Shown here: in pieces, positions 26,765-33,623 of the stretch | How positions within the stretch are numbered: the first letter of the stretch is position 1 | How the letters are laid out: every line of letters begins with the position of its first letter | Source of the DNA: an uncultured Acetobacteraceae bacterium | Lineage (GTDB): Bacteria; Pseudomonadota; Alphaproteobacteria; Acetobacterales; Acetobacteraceae | Assembly: GCA_903877125.1 (NCBI GenBank) | Contig: CAIRCM010000120.1 | Coordinates: 1 to 57,016, forward strand | DNA: 57,016 nt | Reading direction: 5' to 3' | Made by a program: the position numbers and the translations under genes | Notes under the pieces: generated by a model | Told to the model about the DNA's origin: nothing | Database searches by the model: none | The model's input: only the letters and a program-made list of their open reading frames with translations

Positions 26765-27966
26765 CGCCCCGCGGCTTCGCGCGGCGGGCTCGCATTGCCT
26801 TCCAATGGTGGCAGCATCGCGGCGGTGACGGTCTTGCCGTCGTGCAGTACCACGACGTTACGCACGACATTCTGCAGCTGGCGGACATTGCCCGGCCAGG
26901 AAAACGCGAGCAGCCGAGCCTCGACCTCGGGGGCGAAGGCGGTGAAGGATTTGCGGTCTGCCTGGGCGAATTGAGTCAGGAAACGCCGGGCGATCAGAAT
27001 GATGTCTTCGCCGCGGTCGCGCAGCGGCGGCATGCGTAACGGGACGACGTTCAGACGGTAGAAGAGATCCTCCCGCAGACGTCCTTCACGAACGGCTTCC
27101 GCCGGATCGCGGTTGGTGGCGGCGACGAACCGGATATCGGCGCGGCGGGTGATCGGGTCGCCCACACGTTGATAAGTGCCGGTCTGGATGAAGCGCAGCA
27201 GCTTGGTCTGCAGTGCGATATCCATCTCCCCGAGTTCGTCGAGGAACAGCGTGCCGCCGTCGGATCGGGCGGCCGCGCCTTCCTGGTCGGTGGTGGCGCC
27301 CGTGAATGCACCGCGCACATGGCCGAAGATCGTGCTTTCCAGCAGGTCGCGCGGACTGGCGCCGCAGTTCAGAATCACGAGTTGCCGCGCCTTACGCGGA
27401 CTGAGGCGGTGCAGCGCTTCGGCCGCCAATTCCTTGCCCGTGCCGGATTCGCCGGTGACGAACACGCTCGCGGTGCTTTGCGCGGCCGCCTCGATGGTGC
27501 GGTCGACCGCCTGCATGGGCAACGACCGACCAACGAAATCGGCGAATTCAGCCCGCTCCACGGTGCGGCGCAGGGTTTCGACCTCCCGTCGCAGCGCGAC
27601 GGAGCCGAGGGCAATTTCCACCGTCGTCGTCAAGCGGCTCGGGGCGAAGGGCTTCACCAGATAGTCGAACGCACCGCTGCGCACCGCGTGCACGGCGGTG
27701 GCGAGGGAGGCGTTCGCGGTGACGACGATCACCGCCGGCGGCGCGGGGCGCGTGCGCAGTTCCTCCAGAATCGTGATGCCGTCGATGTCGGGCAGCTTCA
27801 GGTCCAGCAGCACGCAGTCGACCGGTCGGGCATTCAGGATTTCCCAGGCGGATTTGCCATCGCCGGCGATCAGCACCGAATGCCCCAGGGGTTCCAGATG
27901 CGCCTGCGCGGTCATCGCAAGGCTGGGGCTGTCCTCGACGATCAGGATGGTGCGTTTATCGGTCAT
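26707..27966 (-). CDS. NtrC-family sigma-54-dependent response regulator, frameshifted before its HTH
   Basis: 419 residues as read. The receiver domain has Asp55 (LLDLKLPD) and a conserved Lys in YLVKPF. A AAA+ sigma-54 interaction domain follows, with Walker A GESGTGKE, the GAFTGA loop that contacts sigma-54, Walker B GGTLFLDELGEMD, and an R-finger region. The last 20 or so residues (from about 400, rich in Arg and Ser) are out-of-frame sequence; the true HTH lies in the next frame (26579..26764). As encoded it could be phosphorylated and hydrolyse ATP but not bind DNA specifically. Its start overlaps the stop of the Hpt gene (ATGA). A sequencing error in a G run must be excluded. Confidence 0.85.
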   Translation of the reverse strand: MTDKRTILIVEDSPSLAMTAQAHLEPLGHSVLIAGDGKSAWEILNARPVDCVLLDLKLPDIDGITILEELRTRPAPPAVIVVTANASLATAVHAVRSGAFDYLVKPFAPSRLTTTVEIALGSVALRREVETLRRTVERAEFADFVGRSLPMQAVDRTIEAAAQSTASVFVTGESGTGKELAAEALHRLSPRKARQLVILNCGASPRDLLESTIFGHVRGAFTGATTDQEGAAARSDGGTLFLDELGEMDIALQTKLLRFIQTGTYQRVGDPITRRADIRFVAATNRDPAEAVREGRLREDLFYRLNVVPLRMPPLRDRGEDIILIARRFLTQFAQADRKSFTAFAPEVEARLLAFSWPGNVRQLQNVVRNVVVLHDGKTVTAAMLPPLEGNASPPREAAGRCGRSRSRSRMRGISCRSR

Positions 27967-28685
27967 GGCATTCCGGTGTCTGGCGCGAAGAGACGCTCCA
28001 ACGCTGCGATAGCACGATCTGCCGCCGCCCGCAGCGTATCCGCCAGCGCGGGCAGCGCAAGGGTGTCGCCGCGGGCCGCCGCGGCTTCCAGACCCGCCGC
28101 GGCATCGCGCACGGCATGGGCGGCGACATTGCCGCTGGCGCCTTTGATGCTGTGCGCCTCGGTCTCCACCCGTTTCAGGTCACCGGCCGCCATCGCCTCG
28201 GCGATCTGGACAAGACGGATGCCGATCTCGCCGATGAAGACGCGGGCGATACGGTGATAAATTGGATTGTCCGGGCGTTCCCACAACAGCGAGATCGCGT
28301 CAGGGTCGAGATCGGCGGCCGGCCGGGAAAGGCAGCGGTCGACGGCATCCCGCAGCGATGCCCCGCTAAGCGGCAAAGACACGGCCGCCATCGCCGCGTC
28401 CAATCGAAATCCTTCCGTGACGAGTGCCAGCACGGGCACGCCGGCGGCAACGCACGCGGCGGCAACCATGGCGGCATCGTTGCCGGTGGCGCCGACGATC
28501 GCCAGATCGAAGGACTGTTTCTCCAGATGCCGGGATACAGCGGCATCGCACGGCGTGGCATGTACGGCGAATCCCCACCGGTTCAGCAGGGTGCGGACCA
28601 GCATTGCCGTCGCTGCGCTGCTTTCCGCCAGCAGAACCGATTTTCCGCCTGCCGACGATTCAGCGGCGACTGGGTCGGCGGTCAT
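27963..28685 (-). CDS. Hpt phosphotransfer protein with a pseudo-receiver domain
   Basis: 240 residues. The N-terminal part (about 15-120) has the fold pattern of a receiver (SVLLAESSAATAMLVRTLL, then FDLAIVGATG) but Gly65 stands at the phospho-acceptor Asp position. The C-terminal bundle contains AHSIKGASGNVAA with phospho-His178, an intact Hpt motif. It probably shuttles phosphate between the receiver of the hybrid kinase and the NtrC-like regulator, with which it overlaps by four bases. ATG 28685 marks the homology start; an in-frame upstream extension to 28805 would overlap the polysaccharide gene. The pseudo-receiver may serve for docking. Confidence 0.8.
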   Translation of the reverse strand: MTADPVAAESSAGGKSVLLAESSAATAMLVRTLLNRWGFAVHATPCDAAVSRHLEKQSFDLAIVGATGNDAAMVAAACVAAGVPVLALVTEGFRLDAAMAAVSLPLSGASLRDAVDRCLSRPAADLDPDAISLLWERPDNPIYHRIARVFIGEIGIRLVQIAEAMAAGDLKRVETEAHSIKGASGNVAAHAVRDAAAGLEAAAARGDTLALPALADTLRAAADRAIAALERLFAPDTGMP

Positions 28686-28791
28686 GAGAGTTGTAGCCTC
28701 CGGCAACGGGTTCAGGCAGTCGCGCGAAACGGCTTGTGCCCCGGCGGCATCATGCCACCGGACCGCAAGCCGCAACCAGCCCAGGACGAAA

Positions 28792-30216
28792 CTAATACGC
28801 GCCACGGGCCGTCAACACCGCCGGCACCGTGCGCAGCAGTATCAGGACGTCCATCATGACCGTGCGAGTGGTGAGGTACTCGATATCCAGTTCCACCTGC
28901 CGTTCGAACGGCAGGTCCGAACGGCCGCCAATCTGCCACAGACATGTCAGACCAGGCTTCGCGGCCAAACGGCGGCGTTGCGCTGGCGTGTAGCGGGCGA
29001 CTTCGGCGGGAAGCGGCGGGCGCGGCCCGACCAGGGACATGTCGCCCATCAGGACGTTCCACAACTGCGGCAACTCGTCGATTGAGCTCTTGCGCAGCAA
29101 ACGGCCGATCGGGGTCACCCGCGGATCGCGCTTCAACTTGAACGTTATGCCGTCGGCACCATGCTGGTTTTGCGCCTCAAGGGCCGCGCGGCGGGCATCG
29201 GCGTCGATATACATCGAGCGGAACTTAAAAAGCCCAAAAGTGCGGCCGTCCTGCCCCACACGGGTCTGCTTCAGGAATGCCGGCCCTGGGGTCGTCAGCC
29301 GAACCAGCGCGGCGACGCCCAGAAACAGCGGCGCCCCAAGCAGGAGGCCGACGGAAGCGCCAACGATGTCGATGACGCGCTTGGCGGCGAGATCGGCGGT
29401 TTGGATCACCTCCCGCCGCGCCGGCAGGGCGTCCTTGGCGGCACGCAGCATGAAGGCCGGGTTGCCGGCGATGTAGCGGCGCCACATCCGGCGCGGTTCC
29501 TGATACAGACGATAGGTCCATTCCAGACCGTACCGCCGCAGGGCCTCCGGGGCGCGAGGAATGCGGCCGGACAGGAAGTCAAACAGGCCACCGACGCCGA
29601 AGGTCAGTTTCGCGTTCAGCCGCGGCGCGGCATTGCGCAGCCACACGTCCTGTCTGGGGACACCCATCGCAACCAGAACAACGTCCGCGCCGGAACGGTT
29701 GATGGCGTCGATGACGCCGCGCTCCTCATCCTTGCTGAAAAAGCCATGCTGCGTGCCGGCCACGATCAGGTCCGGACACGCGCGCCGCAACGCCGCCGCC
29801 GCGTCGTCAGCGATCCCCGGCATACCGCCCAGCAGGAACACGGACTGCCCGCCCGACGCGAGGCGGCGGGCGAGCGCCGGCACCAGGTCGGTCCCATTCA
29901 GATTCGCCCGAATTTTCCGGCCGCGCATACGGGCGGCCAAAGCGAGGCCGGAACCGTCGGGCAATATCGCGTCGGCCTCCTCCAGCGCGGCCCGATAGGT
30001 GACGTCGGCATCGGCGAGATTGACGCAATGCGCGTTGAGGAACGCGACCCGGGTGCGGACACCGTCATGCAGACGGGCGCACAGCCAATCCAGTGCGTCC
30101 CTTTCGGTGGCGTTCACGACCGGTAAACCGAACATCGCCAGCACCGGAAGGGCGGAACGGGTGCCCGAGGCAATCGGCGAAGCGGCGTTCGGAAGGTCGA
30201 TCGGCTTAATGAACAT
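28792..30216 (-). CDS. WecG/TagA-type glycosyltransferase fused to a polyprenyl-phosphate sugar-1-phosphate transferase
   Basis: 474 residues. Residues about 25-210 match WecG/TagA/CpsF: FLNAHCVNLADAD, ILPDGSGLALAARM, VFLLGGMPG, DVVLVAMGVPRQDVW. Residues about 275-474 match the PGT family: KRVIDIVGASVGLLLG (membrane anchor), GPAFLKQTRVG, FGLFKFRSM, KSSIDELPQLWNVLMGDMSLVGPRP. The C-terminal enzyme would start the repeat unit by putting sugar-1-phosphate on undecaprenyl phosphate; the N-terminal one would add the second sugar. Fusing the two steps on one chain could channel the lipid intermediate. It is divergent from the main polysaccharide operon across a 430-base regulatory region. Confidence 0.88.
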   Translation of the reverse strand: MFIKPIDLPNAASPIASGTRSALPVLAMFGLPVVNATERDALDWLCARLHDGVRTRVAFLNAHCVNLADADVTYRAALEEADAILPDGSGLALAARMRGRKIRANLNGTDLVPALARRLASGGQSVFLLGGMPGIADDAAAALRRACPDLIVAGTQHGFFSKDEERGVIDAINRSGADVVLVAMGVPRQDVWLRNAAPRLNAKLTFGVGGLFDFLSGRIPRAPEALRRYGLEWTYRLYQEPRRMWRRYIAGNPAFMLRAAKDALPARREVIQTADLAAKRVIDIVGASVGLLLGAPLFLGVAALVRLTTPGPAFLKQTRVGQDGRTFGLFKFRSMYIDADARRAALEAQNQHGADGITFKLKRDPRVTPIGRLLRKSSIDELPQLWNVLMGDMSLVGPRPPLPAEVARYTPAQRRRLAAKPGLTCLWQIGGRSDLPFERQVELDIEYLTTRTVMMDVLILLRTVPAVLTARGAY

Positions 30217-30646
30217 GGCAAACTCCGTGGCAGTATGGCTGCCCGGGTTTCCGCAGATTACATGCCCCCCCTTTAATGTATTGAATTTATTGAAATTATT
30301 ATCGTGAGCCTACATGATCTCCCGGCGCACCGTTGCAAAATGGGAGATTTGGATGCCCCAGGATGCGGTAGCCTCGCATTTTCGGTTGGCCCCGTTCGGA
30401 CGACGCGGTGCATGGGGTCGGTGGGCCCCACCGCAGCGGATGTTTTCGGATCTCGTCGATATCGCAAATTGCGAATTATTCGGCAGGCAAGCCTCGCAGA
30501 TTGCGATTCATCCTCTCGCAATTTGGGAATTGCGCCCGCCACTCAGAGCGGGCTCCGCGTCCAACTCATTGATTTATCTTCAACATGACCGCGTGGCCCG
30601 GAACTTGAAGCCATCAGGCCAGAGACACCGCTTCGGAGGACCACCG
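30217..30646. promoter_or_regulatory. Divergent promoter region of the polysaccharide locus
   Basis: 430 bases without a convincing gene, between the divergent WecG/PGT fusion and the glycosyltransferase operon. An AT-rich patch at about 30268-30302 is unlike the GC-rich surroundings and probably holds the core promoter for the leftward gene. The right half (30462-30534) carries three dyads of the TTGCGA type listed separately, and GCAAAATGGG occurs at 30335-30344. Open frames here (for example 30304..30588) have no protein-like composition. Confidence 0.6.
30462..30534. promoter_or_regulatory. Three operator-like dyads with a CGCAA/TTGCG core
   Basis: TCGCAAATTGCGA at 30462-30474, TCGCAGATTGCGA at 30494-30506, and CGCAATT-TGGG-AATTGCG at 30517-30534. 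The first two are 32 bases apart start to start, near three helical turns, so a dimeric regulator could bind them on one face of the DNA. Similar TTGCGAATT occurs before the wza-like gene (38393-38401). The protein that binds is unknown. Confidence 0.5.
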
Positions 30647-31609
30647 ATGTTGACCCCCGCCCCCCAGCACCAACCGCTTTTCACCGTCGTCATGCCGGCA
30701 TACCGGGCGGCCGCGACAATCGGAACCGCCATCGCCAGCGTCTTGAACCAGACCGAGACCCGCTTTGAACTGATCGTCATCGATGACGGTTCGCCGGACG
30801 ATACCGCCACGATGGCCCTGGCCGCGGCCGCGGGCGACAAACGGGTGCGGGTGATCCGGCAGGAGAACGCCGGCCCGGCGACGGCACGCAACCATGGTAT
30901 CGCGCGAAGCACGGGTCGATTGATCGCGTTTCTTGATGCCGACGACCGGTGGGCCCCTGATGCGCTGGCGCTGCACCGCGATCATCTGAAGCGTGTTCCC
31001 CCGGTTGGCGTCTCCTTCGGGCGGGTTCGGTTCCACGACCCCGCGCTGACGGTCGGGGGCCGGGTGTCGGCGCATGTCCGGACGCTGTCGCTGGCACGTT
31101 CCATCGGCGAAAACCCGATCTGCACGACCTCCAACCTCGTCGCGCGGCGGGAGGTGTTCGATCGGGTCGGCGGCTTCAACCCGGTTCTGACCCACGCCGA
31201 AGACCAGGAATGGGTGGCCCGCGTGCTGGCGACCACCCGGTGGGACGTGTGCGGCATCGACGCGGTCCTGGTGGATTACCGCACCTCCGTCGGCGGTCTG
31301 TCCGCCGATCTCGCGGGGATGCGGCAGGGGTGGCGGGCGATGATCGAAAGCGTCCGGGTCCATGCCCCCGCCCAGGTCGCCAACGCCGAAGCGGAAGCAT
31401 CGGCGCTCTTTGAGCGATATCTGGCGCGCCGCGCTCTGCGCATCGGCCAACCGCCCGTCCAAGCCCTTTGCCACCTCTGGAAGGCGATGCGCCACAGCCC
31501 GCTCGCCCTGCTGACGCATGGGCCGAAGCGCACGCTGCTGACCGCCGCCGGCATCTGTGCCGTCGCGATCCTGCCGCCGGCCCTGCTGCGCACCGCCATC
31601 GTCCGCTGA
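30647..31609 (+). CDS. Glycosyltransferase family 2 protein
   Basis: 320 residues, GT-A fold. VVMPAYRAAATIGTAIASVL opens the nucleotide-binding region, IVIDDGSPDDT (43-53) binds UDP, and FLDADDRW (95-102) carries the metal DxD. After this, the acceptor side has ETGF-like HAEDQEWVARVL with the catalytic acid region. The C-terminal helices may sit at the membrane. GGAGGA stands seven bases before ATG 30647. It is the first gene of the rightward polysaccharide operon and probably adds one sugar to the lipid-linked repeat; donor and acceptor are unknown. Confidence 0.88.
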   Translation: MLTPAPQHQPLFTVVMPAYRAAATIGTAIASVLNQTETRFELIVIDDGSPDDTATMALAAAAGDKRVRVIRQENAGPATARNHGIARSTGRLIAFLDADDRWAPDALALHRDHLKRVPPVGVSFGRVRFHDPALTVGGRVSAHVRTLSLARSIGENPICTTSNLVARREVFDRVGGFNPVLTHAEDQEWVARVLATTRWDVCGIDAVLVDYRTSVGGLSADLAGMRQGWRAMIESVRVHAPAQVANAEAEASALFERYLARRALRIGQPPVQALCHLWKAMRHSPLALLTHGPKRTLLTAAGICAVAILPPALLRTAIVR

Positions 31610-31626
31610 ACGAAGGAGCGAAGATC

Positions 31627-32628
31627 ATGTCCAGTTCACCCACCGTCAGCGTCATCATGCCGGTCTACAACGTCGAGCGCTTCGTCGTTCAGGCGATCTG
31701 TTCCGTTCTCGATCAAACCTTCGGCGATTCCGAACTGATCGTCGTCGACGACGCCGGTTCGGATAACAGTATCGCCCTGTGCGAGGTGCTGGCCGATCAC
31801 CGCACCCGCATCGTTCGGCAGGCCAATCGCGGTCTGGCCGGCGCACGCAACACCGGCATCGCCGCGGCGCGCGGGGAATTCATCGCACTGCTGGATTCCG
31901 ACGACGCCTGGACGTTGACCAAGCTGGAACAGCACGTCGCCCATCTGCACGCCAACCCCGAGGTCGGAGTAAGCTACGCCGGTTCCATCCTGATCGACGA
32001 AGACGGCCATCAGATCGGCATCCGTCAGCGCCCCCGCGTTGGCCCCGCGACCGCTCGTCATGTCTTCTGCGGGCAAACCGTGCAGAACGGGTCGGTCCCG
32101 GTGTTCCGGCGCGCGGCGCTGGAGGATGCGGCGATACGTCCAACGGGAACTGACAGGGTTTGGTACTTCGACGAAAGCCTGCGTCGTTCGGAAGATGTCG
32201 AGTGCTGGGCCCGCATCGCGCTGACCACGAAATGGCGTTTCGAGGGCCTGCCGGGCGCGACGACATTGTATCGGGTCAATAATGGTGGCTTGTCGGCCGA
32301 CGTCATCCGCCAGCTCGAATCCTGGGAGCGGGTTTACGAAAAAATCTCGGCCTACGCGCCGGATTTCATCGCCCGTCATGGCGCCGAAGCCCGAGCGCGG
32401 GAGCTGCGGTATCTGGCCCGGCGCGCCTTTCAGATCGGCGATCGCGGGCTGGTGCTGCGACTGGCGATAGATGCGGTCCGGGCGTGGCCAAAACTGCTGA
32501 TCGCCGAACCGCGAAAAACGCTGACGACCCTGGCGGCCTGCACGCTGTTGCGCTTTCTGCCGGACCGCCCGTTCCAAATCGTCGCCCGCGCCTTCGGTGC
32601 GCCGACGGTCATGCGGGGTGCGCTGTGA
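31627..32628 (+). CDS. Glycosyltransferase family 2 protein
   Basis: 333 residues, GT-A fold and clearly a relative of the upstream gene: VSVIMPVYNVERFV, IVVDDAGSDNS (38-48), ALLDSDDAW (87-95), and RRSEDVECWARIAL on the acceptor side. The C-terminal 60 residues, including RELRYLARRAFQIGDRG, align loosely with the same part of its neighbour, which points to gene duplication. GAAGGAG precedes ATG 31627. Its stop overlaps the GTG of the next glycosyltransferase (GTGA). It would add another sugar of the repeat unit. Confidence 0.88.
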   Translation: MSSSPTVSVIMPVYNVERFVVQAICSVLDQTFGDSELIVVDDAGSDNSIALCEVLADHRTRIVRQANRGLAGARNTGIAAARGEFIALLDSDDAWTLTKLEQHVAHLHANPEVGVSYAGSILIDEDGHQIGIRQRPRVGPATARHVFCGQTVQNGSVPVFRRAALEDAAIRPTGTDRVWYFDESLRRSEDVECWARIALTTKWRFEGLPGATTLYRVNNGGLSADVIRQLESWERVYEKISAYAPDFIARHGAEARARELRYLARRAFQIGDRGLVLRLAIDAVRAWPKLLIAEPRKTLTTLAACTLLRFLPDRPFQIVARAFGAPTVMRGAL

Positions 32629-33623
32629 CCGACGTCCTGCACTTGCTCGACGATGCCGGGATCGGCGGCGTTACCCGCTGCCTGACCGACCAAACCCGTC
32701 ACCTGAGCGACGGCTTCCGGCATGAAATCATGGTCGCCGACACCGCCTGGTCTCTGCCGAAACGGCTGCGGGCGGACATCGTCGTCGTCCATTTCACAGT
32801 GAACTGGCGCAAGCTGCCGTTCATGGTCGCGCTGCGTGCCCGCCTGGGCCGGCAGCGTCTGGCGATCGTTGAGCATTCCTACACCGAGGCCTACGAGCGG
32901 CTGCGTGTGCCCAATCCGCGCCGCTTCCGCGCCATGTTGAGGATGCATTTCGCGCTCGCCGACCGGGTCGTAGCCGTGTCGCGAGCGCAGGCTGGATGGC
33001 TGGCCGGGTGCGGCATCGTCCAACCCCACCGGCTCGTCGCCATTCCACAGGCGTTGGACACCTCGCCGCTGACCGCGGTCCCCCCGCTGGTCCGACGCGA
33101 TGGTCCGATCCGGCTGGGCGCCTATGGCCGTTACGTTCCGCAGAAAGGGTTCGACGTGTTGATTGAGGCCATGCGGCAGGTCCATCCGAGTGTCGCGACG
33201 CTCACGTTGCGCGGGCTCGGCCCCGATTTTCAGGCCTTGCGGAGCGCGGCCGCCGGCCTGCCACATGTGACGGTCGCGGGCGCGGTGACCGACCTGCCGG
33301 CCTATTTGGAAAGCCTGGACGCCGTCGTCATTCCCTCCCGCTGGGAGGCGTTCGGGCTGGTCGCGGCCGAAGCGCGCGCCGCCGGCCGGCCCATTCTGGC
33401 GGCACGCACTGACGGCCTCGTGGAACAGACCGGTCCGGACGCCGGCATTCTGTTCCCCTCCGAGAATCCCGCCGCCATCGCCGCCGCGATCCGCGGGCTG
33501 GCCGAACGCGACCTTGGCGCGATGGGCGAGCAAGGCCGGCATGCGGTGCGCGGCGAATTCGACGCAACGATCGCCGGGTGGACCGCCTTGTTGACCGATC
33601 TCACGCGCAAGAGGGCCGCATGA
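32625..33623 (+). CDS. Glycosyltransferase family 4 (GT-B) protein
   Basis: 332 residues starting at GTG 32625, overlapping the previous stop by four bases. It has the two-domain GT-B order: an acceptor domain (HLLDDAGIGGVTRCL, with HSYTEAY), then a donor domain beginning GRYVPQKGFDVLIEAM. The key PSRWEAFGLVAAEARAAGRP holds the E-x7-E motif that binds the nucleotide sugar. The overlapping four-base starts and stops with both neighbours show tight translational coupling in the polysaccharide operon. The sugar donor is unknown. Confidence 0.88.
   Translation: MTDVLHLLDDAGIGGVTRCLTDQTRHLSDGFRHEIMVADTAWSLPKRLRADIVVVHFTVNWRKLPFMVALRARLGRQRLAIVEHSYTEAYERLRVPNPRRFRAMLRMHFALADRVVAVSRAQAGWLAGCGIVQPHRLVAIPQALDTSPLTAVPPLVRRDGPIRLGAYGRYVPQKGFDVLIEAMRQVHPSVATLTLRGLGPDFQALRSAAAGLPHVTVAGAVTDLPAYLESLDAVVIPSRWEAFGLVAAEARAAGRPILAARTDGLVEQTGPDAGILFPSENPAAIAAAIRGLAERDLGAMGEQGRHAVRGEFDATIAGWTALLTDLTRKRAA

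Noticed and set aside
30304-30588. Possible 94-codon ORF in the divergent region
   Set aside because: The product has no recognisable pattern, spans operator-like dyads, and has no ribosome-binding site; regulatory DNA is the simpler reading.
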